Source: Pseudonocardia terrae (lineage in GTDB: Bacteria; Actinomycetota; Actinomycetes; Mycobacteriales; Pseudonocardiaceae). From it: a stretch of DNA of 64,000 nt. Positions 52,666-61,178 of this stretch are shown here, piece by piece. The notes beneath the pieces are model-generated. The model did not search any database and was not told where the DNA came from. It saw nothing but the letters and a program-made list of their open reading frames with translations. The stretch covers positions 1 through 64,000 of the forward strand of contig NZ_JAJTTE010000015.1 in NCBI RefSeq assembly GCF_021343995.1, read 5' to 3'. Position 1 is the first letter of the stretch. Each line of letters begins with the position of its first letter. A program made the position numbers and the translations under genes.

Positions 52666-53778
52666 TCAGAGGATCACGAGGTCGTCGGCGTGGACGATCT
52701 CCCGCCGGTAGTGGCGGGGCAGGTCCGACGAGCGCCGCCCGATGATGCCCGGCAACTCGGTGGCGTCGTAGTTGACCACGCCCCGGGCCACGACCGCGCC
52801 GTACGGGCCCACCAGGTCGACGACGTCGCCGGAGACGAAGTCGCCGTCGAGGCCGTGCACGCCCGGGGCCAGCAGCGACCGCCGCCGCTCGACCACCGCG
52901 CTCACCGCGCCCGCGTCGAGGTCGAGGCGCCCGCGGACGTCGGCGGCGTGCTTCATCCAGAACAGCCGCGCGGACATCCGCCGCCCCGACGCCCGGAAGG
53001 CCGTGCCGACCTTCGGCCCCTCCGTGTCGAGGGCTTCGGCCACCTCGTCGGCCGCAGCGAGCAGCACCGGGATGCCCGAGGCCGACGCCATCGCCGCCGC
53101 GGTGATCTTCGTGGTCATCCCGCCGGTGCCCAGGCTGCCCTGACCGGGCTTCGCCACCGTGACGGCGTCGAGGTCGGCCGGGGACCCCACCTCGGCGAGC
53201 AGGGTGGAGCCGGGGCGACGGGGATCGCCGTCGTGGAGCCCGTCGACGTCGCTGAGCAGGACCAGCGCGTCCGCCCCGACGATGTGCGCGACCAGGGCGG
53301 CGAGCCGGTCGTTGTCGCCGACGCGGATCTCGTCCGTGGCCACGGTGTCGTTCTCGTTGACGACGGGGATGACGTCGAGCCCCAGCAGCCGCTCGAGGGT
53401 GCGCTGGGCGTTGCGGTAGTGCGAGCGGCGGATCATGTCGTCCGCGGTGAGCAGGACCTGGCCGATCCGCTGGTCGTGGCGCAGGAAGGAGGCCGAGTAC
53501 GCGTGCGCGAGCAGCAGCTGCCCGACGCTCGCGGCCGCCTGCTGCGTGGCCAGGTCCCGGGGGCGGCGGACCAGCCCGAGCGGCGCCAGGCCGGCCGCGA
53601 TCGCGCCGGAGCTGACCAGGACGACCTGCGACCCGGCGGCCCGCCGGGCGGCGAGCGCGTCGACCAGCCGATGCAGGCGGGCCGGATCGAGCCCCCCGGC
53701 CAGGCTGGTCAACGACGACGACCCCACCTTGACGACGACCCGGCGGGCGTCGCCGAGCAGCCTGCGGGTGTCGGTCAC
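52666..53778 (-). CDS. proB: glutamate 5-kinase
   Basis: About 370 residues. An amino-acid kinase domain starts RRVVVKVGSSSLTSLAGGLD and runs through VVLVSSGAIAAGL, NENDTVATDEIRVGDNDRLAALVA and GTGGMTTKITAA; a C-terminal PUA domain follows (VHGLDGDFVSGDVVDLVGPYGAVVARG). It starts proline synthesis by phosphorylating glutamate. GTG 53778 is chosen over the start at 53838, because the region between contains a large hairpin. It lies downstream of obgE as in mycobacteria; proA is not beside it. Confidence 0.94.
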   Translation of the reverse strand: MTDTRRLLGDARRVVVKVGSSSLTSLAGGLDPARLHRLVDALAARRAAGSQVVLVSSGAIAAGLAPLGLVRRPRDLATQQAAASVGQLLLAHAYSASFLRHDQRIGQVLLTADDMIRRSHYRNAQRTLERLLGLDVIPVVNENDTVATDEIRVGDNDRLAALVAHIVGADALVLLSDVDGLHDGDPRRPGSTLLAEVGSPADLDAVTVAKPGQGSLGTGGMTTKITAAAMASASGIPVLLAAADEVAEALDTEGPKVGTAFRASGRRMSARLFWMKHAADVRGRLDLDAGAVSAVVERRRSLLAPGVHGLDGDFVSGDVVDLVGPYGAVVARGVVNYDATELPGIIGRRSSDLPRHYRREIVHADDLVIL

Positions 53779-53805
53779 CGCGACCACCCGCGAGTCGCGT
53801 CGTGA

Positions 53806-53878
53806 GCTCCGGTGAGTCGGGCTGTGGGCTTCGGGCACCGCGCCGCGGGGTGAATCTCAGCGCCCGACTCGCCGGAGC
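53806..53878 (-). terminator. large hairpin between obgE and proB
   Basis: GCTCCGGTGAGTCGGGCT (53806-53823) pairs with AGCGCCCGACTCGCCGGAGC (53859-53878) in a stem of about 17 bp with one wobble position and a bulge, around a 35-nt loop. It lies after the obgE stop and before proB, so it may end most obgE transcripts or attenuate proB. Confidence 0.6.
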
Positions 53879-53905
53879 CGAGAGCCCGACTCGCGGGGAG
53901 GGCGG

Positions 53906-55498
53906 TCACCGGGACGCGTCCGCGTCGCCGGGGTCGTCCCAGATCTCCAGCTCGTCGTCGCCGAGCTCGAACAGCTCCTCGTCGTCCTCGTCGGCGGCGT
54001 CGTTGGTCCAGCGGGCCTCGTGGGCGTAGCTCGCGCCGGCGGCCAGCTCGGCGTCCGTGAGGTGCCGCCGCCGGGCCAGCTTCGCGAGCTTGCGCTCCGC
54101 GGCCGACACGCGCGCGGCCCCGCCTTCGACCCGCGCGTCCGTACCGCGTCCGGACATGACCCGGGCCACCCCGGCCGGGGTGCTGGGCTGCCAGTCGAAG
54201 GTGACGTCGCCGATCGTGACCGGGCAGCCCGGGACGGCGCCGGCCTCGGCCAGCGCGTCCTCCACGCCGAGCCGGGCGAGCCGGTCGCCGAGGTAGCCGA
54301 CCGCCTCGTCGTTGTCGAAGTTGGTCTGCCGGATCCAGCGCTCGGGTCGGGGCCCGCGCACCAGGAACCCGCCCTCGAGCTGCGGGTCCGGCTCGACGGT
54401 GAACCCGGCGTCGTCGACGGCCTGCGGGCGCAGCACGATCCGCGTGGGCTCGACGACGGGCTGCGCGGCCCGGTACGCCGCCACCTGCTCGCCCATCGCG
54501 AAAGCCAGCTCGCGCAGGCCCTTCCGGCTGGCGGTGGAGATCGGGAAGATCGGCCAGCCGAAGCGCTCCTGCAGGTCGGCGGTCACGATCTCGACCATGT
54601 CGGCGGCGTCGGGCACGTCGATCTTGTTGAGCGCGACGAGCCGGGGCCGGTCGGCGAGGTCGCCGCCGAGCGCCGGGGTGTAGCGGGCGAGCTCGTCCTC
54701 GAGGGCCTGGACGTCGGCGACGGGGTCGCGGCCGGGCTCGAAGGTGGCGCAGTCGACGACGTGCACCAGCACCGAGCAGCGCTCGATGTGTCGCAGGAAG
54801 TCCAGGCCGAGCCCGCGGCCCTCGGAGGCGCCGGGGATGAGACCGGGGACGTCGGCGACGGTGAACACCTCGCTGTCGGATCCACTGCCGGCGGTGACCA
54901 CGCCGAGCTGCGGGACGAGCGTGGTGAACGGGTAGTCCGCGATCTTCGGCCGGGCGGCGGACAGGGCCGCGACCAGCGAGGACTTCCCGGCGGACGGGAA
55001 GCCGACGAGGCCGACGTCGGCCATCGAGCGGAGCTCGAGGGTGAGGTCGCGGGCCTCCCCCGCCTCGCCGAGCAGCGCGAACCCGGGCGCCTTGCGGGCG
55101 CTGGAGGCCAGCGCCGCGTTGCCCAGCCCGCCGCGGCCGCCCTCGGCGGCGACGAAGCGGGTGCCCGGCCCGACCAGGTCGGCGACGATCTCGCCGCGCT
55201 GGTCGAACACCACCGTGCCGTCCGGGACGCGCAGCTCCAGGTCCTCGGCGTTGGCGCCGGCCCGGAACCCGCCCTGCCCCTGCTTGCCGTTCTTCGCGAC
55301 GGCGTGCGGGCGGTGGTGGAAGTCGAGCAGGGTGTGCACACCCGGGTCGACGACGAGCACCACCGAGCCGCCGCGGCCGCCGTTGCCCCCGTCGGGGCCG
55401 CCGAGCGGCTTGAACTTCTCGCGATGGATCGACGCGCAGCCGTTGCCGCCCGCCCCCGCGGTGGCGTGCACGACGACCCGGTCGATGAACCGCGACAT
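53906..55498 (-). CDS. obgE: GTPase ObgE/CgtA
   Basis: A 530-residue Obg GTPase needed for 50S assembly and stress control. The glycine-rich Obg fold spans residues 1-158 ([17 protein letters not shown] at the start), the G domain 160-335 with [10 protein letters not shown] and the NKID motif, then the OCT domain. A final 100 residues are acidic and rich in Ala/Asp/Glu and extend beyond typical Obg. ATG 55498. Downstream of rpmA. Confidence 0.98.
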   Translation of the reverse strand: MSRFIDRVVVHATAGAGGNGCASIHREKFKPLGGPDGGNGGRGGSVVLVVDPGVHTLLDFHHRPHAVAKNGKQGQGGFRAGANAEDLELRVPDGTVVFDQRGEIVADLVGPGTRFVAAEGGRGGLGNAALASSARKAPGFALLGEAGEARDLTLELRSMADVGLVGFPSAGKSSLVAALSAARPKIADYPFTTLVPQLGVVTAGSGSDSEVFTVADVPGLIPGASEGRGLGLDFLRHIERCSVLVHVVDCATFEPGRDPVADVQALEDELARYTPALGGDLADRPRLVALNKIDVPDAADMVEIVTADLQERFGWPIFPISTASRKGLRELAFAMGEQVAAYRAAQPVVEPTRIVLRPQAVDDAGFTVEPDPQLEGGFLVRGPRPERWIRQTNFDNDEAVGYLGDRLARLGVEDALAEAGAVPGCPVTIGDVTFDWQPSTPAGVARVMSGRGTDARVEGGAARVSAAERKLAKLARRRHLTDAELAAGASYAHEARWTNDAADEDDEELFELGDDELEIWDDPGDADASR

Positions 55499-55549
55499 GT
55501 CTGACTACTCCTCTACACGCGCCCCGGCGGCGCACCCGCCCAGACGAAA

Positions 55550-55584
55550 CGAGCGGCGGACCCCAGCCCGGGGCCCGCCGCTCG
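55550..55584 (-). terminator. hairpin terminator between rpmA and obgE
   Basis: CGAGCGGCGGACCCC (55550-55564) pairs with GGGGCCCGCCGCTCG (55570-55584), 14 of 15 bases matched, around a 5-nt loop. It follows the rpmA stop on the minus strand and probably separates rplU-rpmA from obgE. Confidence 0.85.
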
Positions 55585-55608
55585 CGAACTGCCTGTGGTG
55601 GTCGGGCC

Positions 55609-55866
55609 TCAGGCCTCGACCGGCACCACGTTGACGACCTTGCGGCCGCGCTTGTGGCCGAACTGGACGGCGCCCTCGACGAGCGCGAACAGCGTGTCGT
55701 CGCCACCGCGGCCGACGCCGTCGCCCGGGTGGAACTTGGTGCCACGCTGGCGGATCAGGATCTCGCCGGCGTTGACGGTCTGACCGCCGAACCGCTTGAC
55801 GCCCAGCCGCTGAGCGTTCGAGTCGCGCCCGTTGCGGGAGCTGGACGCACCCTTCTTGTGAGCCAT
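55609..55866 (-). CDS. rpmA: 50S ribosomal protein L27
   Basis: An 85-residue L27. It starts [48 protein letters not shown] and ends in VNVVPVEA; the N-terminal tail reaches the peptidyl-transferase centre. It follows rplU by 13 nt in the usual pair. Confidence 0.99.
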   Translation of the reverse strand: MAHKKGASSSRNGRDSNAQRLGVKRFGGQTVNAGEILIRQRGTKFHPGDGVGRGGDDTLFALVEGAVQFGHKRGRKVVNVVPVEA

Positions 55867-55879
55867 GGCGCAGGTCTCC

Positions 55880-56188
55880 TTACGCGCTGATGCCGGTGAC
55901 CTGGACCTTGGTCAGCGGCTGACGGTGGCCCTGACGCTTGTGGTACCCGGTCTTGTTCTTGAACTTGTGGATCCGGATCTTCGGGCCCTTGGTGTGCTCG
56001 ACGACCGTGGCGGTCACCGAGGCCTTGGCCAGCGCATCCGCATCCGTGGTCAGCTTGTCGCCGTCCACGAGCAGCACGGCGGGCAGGCTGATCTCGGCGC
56101 CGGGCTCACCGTCGATCTTCTCGACGGTGACCACGTCGTCGACGGCCACCTTGTACTGCTTACCGCCGGTCTTGACGATCGCGTACAT
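55880..56188 (-). CDS. rplU: 50S ribosomal protein L21
   Basis: A 102-residue L21, starting [20 protein letters not shown] and ending with [32 protein letters not shown] 56188; the upstream frame to 56263 is not part of the protein. The 134-bp gap to rne holds its likely promoter, in which I find no clear consensus. Confidence 0.99.
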   Translation of the reverse strand: MYAIVKTGGKQYKVAVDDVVTVEKIDGEPGAEISLPAVLLVDGDKLTTDADALAKASVTATVVEHTKGPKIRIHKFKNKTGYHKRQGHRQPLTKVQVTGISA

Positions 56189-56322
56189 CGTTGACGCACG
56201 ACTCCTGAAACTCTCGGGGGGACTCATGGGCGGCCCGGTCCCGCGGACGGGCACGGCACGCACGCCGCAGCACTAGGCCGCGGCTCCTTGACTCCCAGGG
56301 TACGGAAGGGGAAATCGCAGGG

Positions 56323-59300
56323 TCAAACCGGGTCCCCCCCGGTCGATCCCTCCGGGCCGCCCGGCGCCCCCGCCCCGACGGACGAGCTCACCGGGAGCGT
56401 GACGGTGCCGGCTGCCTCGCCCTCGCTCGGCGGGCCCGCCGGGCGCGACGCCGCCCGCCGCGACCTGCGCGGACGGGAGGTGACGGCCGTGTCGTTCGCC
56501 GGCTCGGGCCGTGGCGGTGCCGCGGGGGCGGAACCGGAGTCCGGCAACGGGGCCGTGACGACGACAGGCTCGGCCGCCGTGCTGGGCGCGCCGGCCGAGC
56601 GGGTGACCCGGCGACGCTTCTCCGGCCTGGCCGGGGCGTCGGCCGCCCCGGTGGACCCGGCCGGCCCGGTGGGCTCGGCCGGCCCGGTGGGCTCCGCGAC
56701 GGCGGGGGTCGCCGCCGCAGGCTCCGGGGCGTGCCCGTTCGACGTCGTCGGAGGCACGTCCTGGGACCCGTCCTCCGGCCCGTCCTGGGGCGCAGCCGCA
56801 GCCCGGGCCGCCTCGGCCGACACCGCTCCGGCCGACGCCGCCTCGGTGGGGGCCGCCTCCGGAGCCGGGGCCGCCGACTCGGGGCCGGTACCCGGGGCCG
56901 GCGTCGCCGCCTCGGGGGCCCCCGCGGAGTCCTCCGCGGAGTCCTCAGCGGTGTCCTTCGCGGGCTCCTCCGGCACCTCCGCCGTCACGACGACGGCCTC
57001 GGCGCTGCCCGAGCTGCCGGCCGGCCGCTCGGCCCGGCGCCGGCCACGCCGCCGGGCGGGACGGCCGGTGTCCGGCTCGTCCATGCCCACGGGCGCCTCG
57101 GGGGTCTCGGCGACCGGGGCCGGGAGGACCGGGGCCGGGGTGGCCTCGACCACCTCGGTGACCGCGGCCGGCCCGGCGACGCCCGCCGGCGTGTCGGTGT
57201 CCTCGACGTCGGCGACGTCGGCGGGCGCGGTCCCGCTCGCGTGCCGTGCGGCCGCCACGATCTCGGCGGCGGCCGCCGCCGCGCTGCGGGTGTTCGGCGC
57301 GTGCGTGTGCTCGGCGCGGTCCTCGCCGCGGCGCCGGCCGCGCTTGCGGCCGCCCTCGCCGCCGCCGCCACCCGCGGTGTCGTCCACCGGGTGCACGTGG
57401 TCGCCGTCGGTCGAGACGATCACGCCCCGGCCGCGGCAGTGCTCGCACGGGGTGGAGAAGTGCTCGAGCAGCCCGCCGCCGACCCGCTTGCGGGTCATCT
57501 GGACCAGGCCGAGCGAGGTCACCTCGGCCACCTGGTGGCGGGTGCGGTCCCGTGCCAGGCACTCGGTGAGCCTGCGCAGCACCAGGTCGCGGTTGGCCTC
57601 GAGCACCATGTCGATGAAGTCGACCACGATGATGCCGCCGATGTCGCGGAGCCGGAGCTGGCGGACGATCTCCTCCGCCGCCTCCAGGTTGTTCCGCGTG
57701 ACGGTCTCCTCGAGGTTGCCCCCGGAGCCGGTGAACTTGCCGGTGTTGACGTCGATGACCGTCATCGCCTCGGTGCGGTCGATCACCAGCGTGCCGCCGG
57801 AGGGCAGCCAGACCTTCCGGTCCAGCGCCTTGAGCAGCTGCTCGTCGATCCGGTGCTCGGCGAAGACGTCCTTCGGCCCGACGTGCCGGTGCAGGCGGTC
57901 GGCCAGCTCCGGCGCGACGTGCGCGACGTAGTCCGAGACGGTCTCCCACGCGTCGTCGCCGGACACGGTCAGCGAGGAGAAGTCCTCGTTGAACTGGTCC
58001 CGGACGACCTTGACCAGCAGGTCGGGCTCCTCGTAGAGCAGCGCGGGGGCCTTGGGTGCCTTCGGGCCGGTCTTCTCCGACTTCTCCTTGACGACCTCCC
58101 ACTGCGCCTGCAGCCGGCGGACGTCGCGCTCCAGCGCCTCGTGGCTGACGCCCTCGGAGGCCGTGCGGATGATCACGCCGGCGTCGGCCGGGACGATCTC
58201 CTTCAGCATGTCCTTGAGGCGCTTGCGCTCGACGTCGGGCAGCTTGCGGGAGATCCCCGCCGCGCCACCGCTCGGCACGTAGACCAGGAAGCGGCCGGCC
58301 AGGCTGATCTGCGTGGTCAACCGGGCGCCCTTGTGCCCGACCGGGTCCTTCGTGACCTGGACGAGCACGCTGTCGCCGCTGCTCAGGGCCTGCTCGATGC
58401 GGCGGGCCTTGCCGTTGAGCCCGGCGGCGTCCCAGTCGACCTCGCCGGCGTAGAGCACGGCGTTGCGACCGCGGCCGATGTCGACGAACGCGGCCTCCAT
58501 GCTCGGCAGGACGTTCTGCACGCGGCCGAGGTAGATGTTGCCGACCATCGACGCGGGCGCCGACCGGTCCGACGACCCGTTGCCGCCGCCGGCGACGAAG
58601 TGCTCCACCAGCACCCCGTCCTCGAGCACGCCGATCTCGGTGCGCGGCCCGCTCTGCCGGACCACCATCGACCGCTCGACGGACTCGCGGCGGGCCAGGA
58701 ACTCGGCCTCGGACAGGATCGGGGGCCGCCGGCGGCCGGCGTCGCGGCCGTCCCGGCGGCGCTGGCGCTTGGCCTCGAGCCGGGTGGAGCCGCGGACGGA
58801 CTGCACCCCGTCGTCGCCGGAGTCGCGGGAGTCGCGGGAGTCCTTGTCGCGGTCCTTGTCCCGGCCCTGCCGGACCTTCGTCACGGTGTTCGGCGGGTCG
58901 TCGTCGCCGCGCTCGTCGGACGCGTCGCCCGCGCCACGGCGACGGCGACGGCGACGACGGCGGCGCGAACCGCCGGCCTCGCCCTCGGCCTCGTCGGCGT
59001 CCTCGTCCTCGGCTTCGGCGTCCTCGGCCGACTCGTCGGACTCCGCGGCGTCTCCGGCGTCCTCGGGGCCGTCGCCGGCCTCCGCGGTGTCGCCGTCGGT
59101 GTCGTCGCCGGCCTCGCCGTTGTCCCCGCGGCCACGGCCGCGTCCGCGACGGCCCCGGCGCCGACGGCGGCGGGCCGCGCCGTCGTCGTCGCCCTCGTCC
59201 GACCCGTCGGCCCCGTCGGCGGTCTCGGCCGCCTCGCTGTCGTCGGTCGCCTCCGGCTCCTCGGCCGGGGTGGCCTCGGCCGGGGTCCCGGTGGTCTCCT

Positions 59301-59982
59301 CGGCGGCCTCCGGCTCGGCCTTGCCGCTGCGGCGGCGGGAGCGCCGGGGCTTCGGGGCGGTCTCGTCCTCGGCGGGGGCGGCGCCGGTGTCCGTGGTCCC
59401 GGTGGCGGCCTCGGTGGTCCCGGCGGGCTCGGCCGGCGTGGTGGCCTTCCGGCGCCGGCCGCGGGCCGGAGCGGCATCGGGCTGGGGAGCCTGGAAGAGC
59501 GGTGCGGGCGGGGCGAAGACCGGGGAGAGGGGGCCGTCGGTCTGCGCGGCCGGGGTGTCCGCGACGGGCTGCTCGGCGGCCGGGGAGGACCCCTGCCCGG
59601 CACCGGTGGTCTCGGCGGCGGCCTCTGCGGCCGTCTCGGCGGTGGGGGCCGTCTCCGGGGCGGCGGGCTCCACCGTGGCGGCGGGCTCGGGGGAGGCGGA
59701 CCGGGCCCCGGGCTCGGCAGCGGGCTCGGCGGCGGGTGCAGCGGACGGCTCCGCGACGGCCTGCTCACCGAGCAGTGCGGTGACGACCTGCTCGGCCGTC
59801 TTCCGGTCGACGCCGGCCTGTGCGCTCCGCGCGGCGTTGCCGAGATCGGCGAGCGCCGCGAGAACCTCCTTGCTGGTCCGCCCGATCAGCCGGGCGAGGG
59901 CGTGCACACGCAGCTTCTCCGGCAGTTCCGACACGGAGAACTGCCCGCCGGAACCCCCGGCGGGCGCATCGTTGATCGACAT
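56323..59982 (-). CDS. rne: ribonuclease E/G family endoribonuclease
   Basis: A 1219-residue RNase E/G. Residues 1 to about 440 are low-complexity (Ala/Glu/Pro- and Arg-rich, including an RRRRRRRRRR run), the S1 domain starts near 479 (GNIYLGRVQNVLPSMEAAFVDIGRG), and the DNase I-like site has Asp in DVNTGKF (about 745) and VDFIDM (about 785). The zinc link CEHC lies near 845. A disordered Ala/Pro/Glu-rich tail follows. The central enzyme is complete. It cleaves AU-rich single-stranded RNA and organises decay complexes. ATG 59982. Confidence 0.95.
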   Translation of the reverse strand: MSINDAPAGGSGGQFSVSELPEKLRVHALARLIGRTSKEVLAALADLGNAARSAQAGVDRKTAEQVVTALLGEQAVAEPSAAPAAEPAAEPGARSASPEPAATVEPAAPETAPTAETAAEAAAETTGAGQGSSPAAEQPVADTPAAQTDGPLSPVFAPPAPLFQAPQPDAAPARGRRRKATTPAEPAGTTEAATGTTDTGAAPAEDETAPKPRRSRRRSGKAEPEAAEETTGTPAEATPAEEPEATDDSEAAETADGADGSDEGDDDGAARRRRRRGRRGRGRGRGDNGEAGDDTDGDTAEAGDGPEDAGDAAESDESAEDAEAEDEDADEAEGEAGGSRRRRRRRRRRGAGDASDERGDDDPPNTVTKVRQGRDKDRDKDSRDSRDSGDDGVQSVRGSTRLEAKRQRRRDGRDAGRRRPPILSEAEFLARRESVERSMVVRQSGPRTEIGVLEDGVLVEHFVAGGGNGSSDRSAPASMVGNIYLGRVQNVLPSMEAAFVDIGRGRNAVLYAGEVDWDAAGLNGKARRIEQALSSGDSVLVQVTKDPVGHKGARLTTQISLAGRFLVYVPSGGAAGISRKLPDVERKRLKDMLKEIVPADAGVIIRTASEGVSHEALERDVRRLQAQWEVVKEKSEKTGPKAPKAPALLYEEPDLLVKVVRDQFNEDFSSLTVSGDDAWETVSDYVAHVAPELADRLHRHVGPKDVFAEHRIDEQLLKALDRKVWLPSGGTLVIDRTEAMTVIDVNTGKFTGSGGNLEETVTRNNLEAAEEIVRQLRLRDIGGIIVVDFIDMVLEANRDLVLRRLTECLARDRTRHQVAEVTSLGLVQMTRKRVGGGLLEHFSTPCEHCRGRGVIVSTDGDHVHPVDDTAGGGGGEGGRKRGRRRGEDRAEHTHAPNTRSAAAAAAEIVAAARHASGTAPADVADVEDTDTPAGVAGPAAVTEVVEATPAPVLPAPVAETPEAPVGMDEPDTGRPARRRGRRRAERPAGSSGSAEAVVVTAEVPEEPAKDTAEDSAEDSAGAPEAATPAPGTGPESAAPAPEAAPTEAASAGAVSAEAARAAAAPQDGPEDGSQDVPPTTSNGHAPEPAAATPAVAEPTGPAEPTGPAGSTGAADAPARPEKRRRVTRSAGAPSTAAEPVVVTAPLPDSGSAPAAPPRPEPANDTAVTSRPRRSRRAASRPAGPPSEGEAAGTVTLPVSSSVGAGAPGGPEGSTGGDPV

Positions 59983-60143
59983 CCAACTCCTTCGCCCCCG
60001 GGCGCCCCTCGAGGGCGGCCGCACAGGGGCCTCACGCGTTCTCCCGTCCCGCGGTGCGGGCCGGGCAATCCTGGTCGCTCGGTGTGCTCGACGTCGCGTC
60101 CGACCGGCCCACCCCGGGCCGGCGTCGCACCGCTCCGCGGCGG

Positions 60144-60965
60144 TCAGGCCCGGGCGGTGACCCGGCCGGGACCGAGCGGATCGGCGAGGCGGCCCCGGTC
60201 GTCGAGCAGGCCCTGCGCCATCCGGGTCGCCTTCGCGGGCACCGGCGGCTTCAGACCTGCGACAACGTCGAGTGCGCCCAACACGTCGTCGGGTCGAACA
60301 GCGGGTGTCGTCTGCCGTACGACCGCGGTCAGTATCGCACAGTCCGGCCCGGCGGCGTCCGGTTCCGGTGTGACCCCGCCCGGTACGTCACCCGCCGGCG
60401 GGCCGCCCGCGGCCGCATCGTCGCAGGCCGTGACGGTCGCCGACACGACCGCCGCCCGGACGTCGATCTCCCGTCGCCCGGCCGGCATGACCCGCTCGAC
60501 CACGAGCGCGTCGCGCGCCAGGAGCGCCTCGACCGCCGCCCGCAGCGTCCCCTCGGGAACACCGGGCAGGGCGATCCGCCACAGGCTCGCGTCGACCCGG
60601 TCCGCGAGGGCCGGCGGCTCGGCGACCACCGCGTCGAGGATGTCGAGGCCCTCGGGCAGGGCCGCGTCGAGCGCCGCCCGCACGACCTCCGGATCGACCT
60701 CGCGGGTGAGGCCGATCTCGAGGTACTCGGCCTCGCTGGCCGTGCCGGTCGGGGCCGCGCCGATCCACGAGATGCGCGGGTGCGGGCTGAATCCGTGCGA
60801 GTGCGACACGGGGACGCCGGCGCGGCGCACCGCGCGCTCCACGCTGCGGGCCACGTCACGGTGCGACAGGAACCGCAGCCGCCCGCGCTTGGCGAAGCGC
60901 ACGCGGATGCGCTGCACCGTCGGCGGTGCGGGGTTCGCGGCCTCCCCGGGTCGCACTCGAGCCAT
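60144..60965 (-). CDS. TIGR03936 family radical-SAM-associated protein (DUF2344)
   Basis: A 273-residue protein. QRIRVRFAKRGRLRFLSHRDVARSVERAVRRAGVPVSHSHGFSPHPRISW and the following GTASEAEYLEIGL are diagnostic of the DUF2344/TIGR03936 domain. In many actinomycetes it follows a radical-SAM gene; none is visible here within the window to the right. It may act in tRNA or RNA modification. ATG 60965. It precedes the rne gene in the minus-strand direction. Confidence 0.9.
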   Translation of the reverse strand: MARVRPGEAANPAPPTVQRIRVRFAKRGRLRFLSHRDVARSVERAVRRAGVPVSHSHGFSPHPRISWIGAAPTGTASEAEYLEIGLTREVDPEVVRAALDAALPEGLDILDAVVAEPPALADRVDASLWRIALPGVPEGTLRAAVEALLARDALVVERVMPAGRREIDVRAAVVSATVTACDDAAAGGPPAGDVPGGVTPEPDAAGPDCAILTAVVRQTTPAVRPDDVLGALDVVAGLKPPVPAKATRMAQGLLDDRGRLADPLGPGRVTARA

Positions 60966-61087
60966 GCGGGCAAGGGTAGGCCCCGGCCCCCGCGCTCCCG
61001 GCGCCCGCCCACCCGCCGCGCCCGCCCGGGCGGTCGCCGACGGAGCCCCGATCCGGCGGTTGGGGTGCGGCACTTCCGGGGACACAC

Positions 61088-61123
61088 TCGGCACGGTCGG
61101 CACGGTCGGCATGGTCGGCACGG
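61088..61123. repeat. 9-bp tandem repeat between divergent genes
   Basis: Four units of TCGGCACGG, the third changed to TCGGCATGG, run from 61088 to 61123 between the TIGR03936 gene and the membrane protein at 61179. Small slippage array or regulator sites. Confidence 0.8.
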
Positions 61124-61178
61124 ACGCCGGACGCGGCGCACCGGGAACGGGAGCGAGGTCGAGGGCGGGGTCGGGAGC

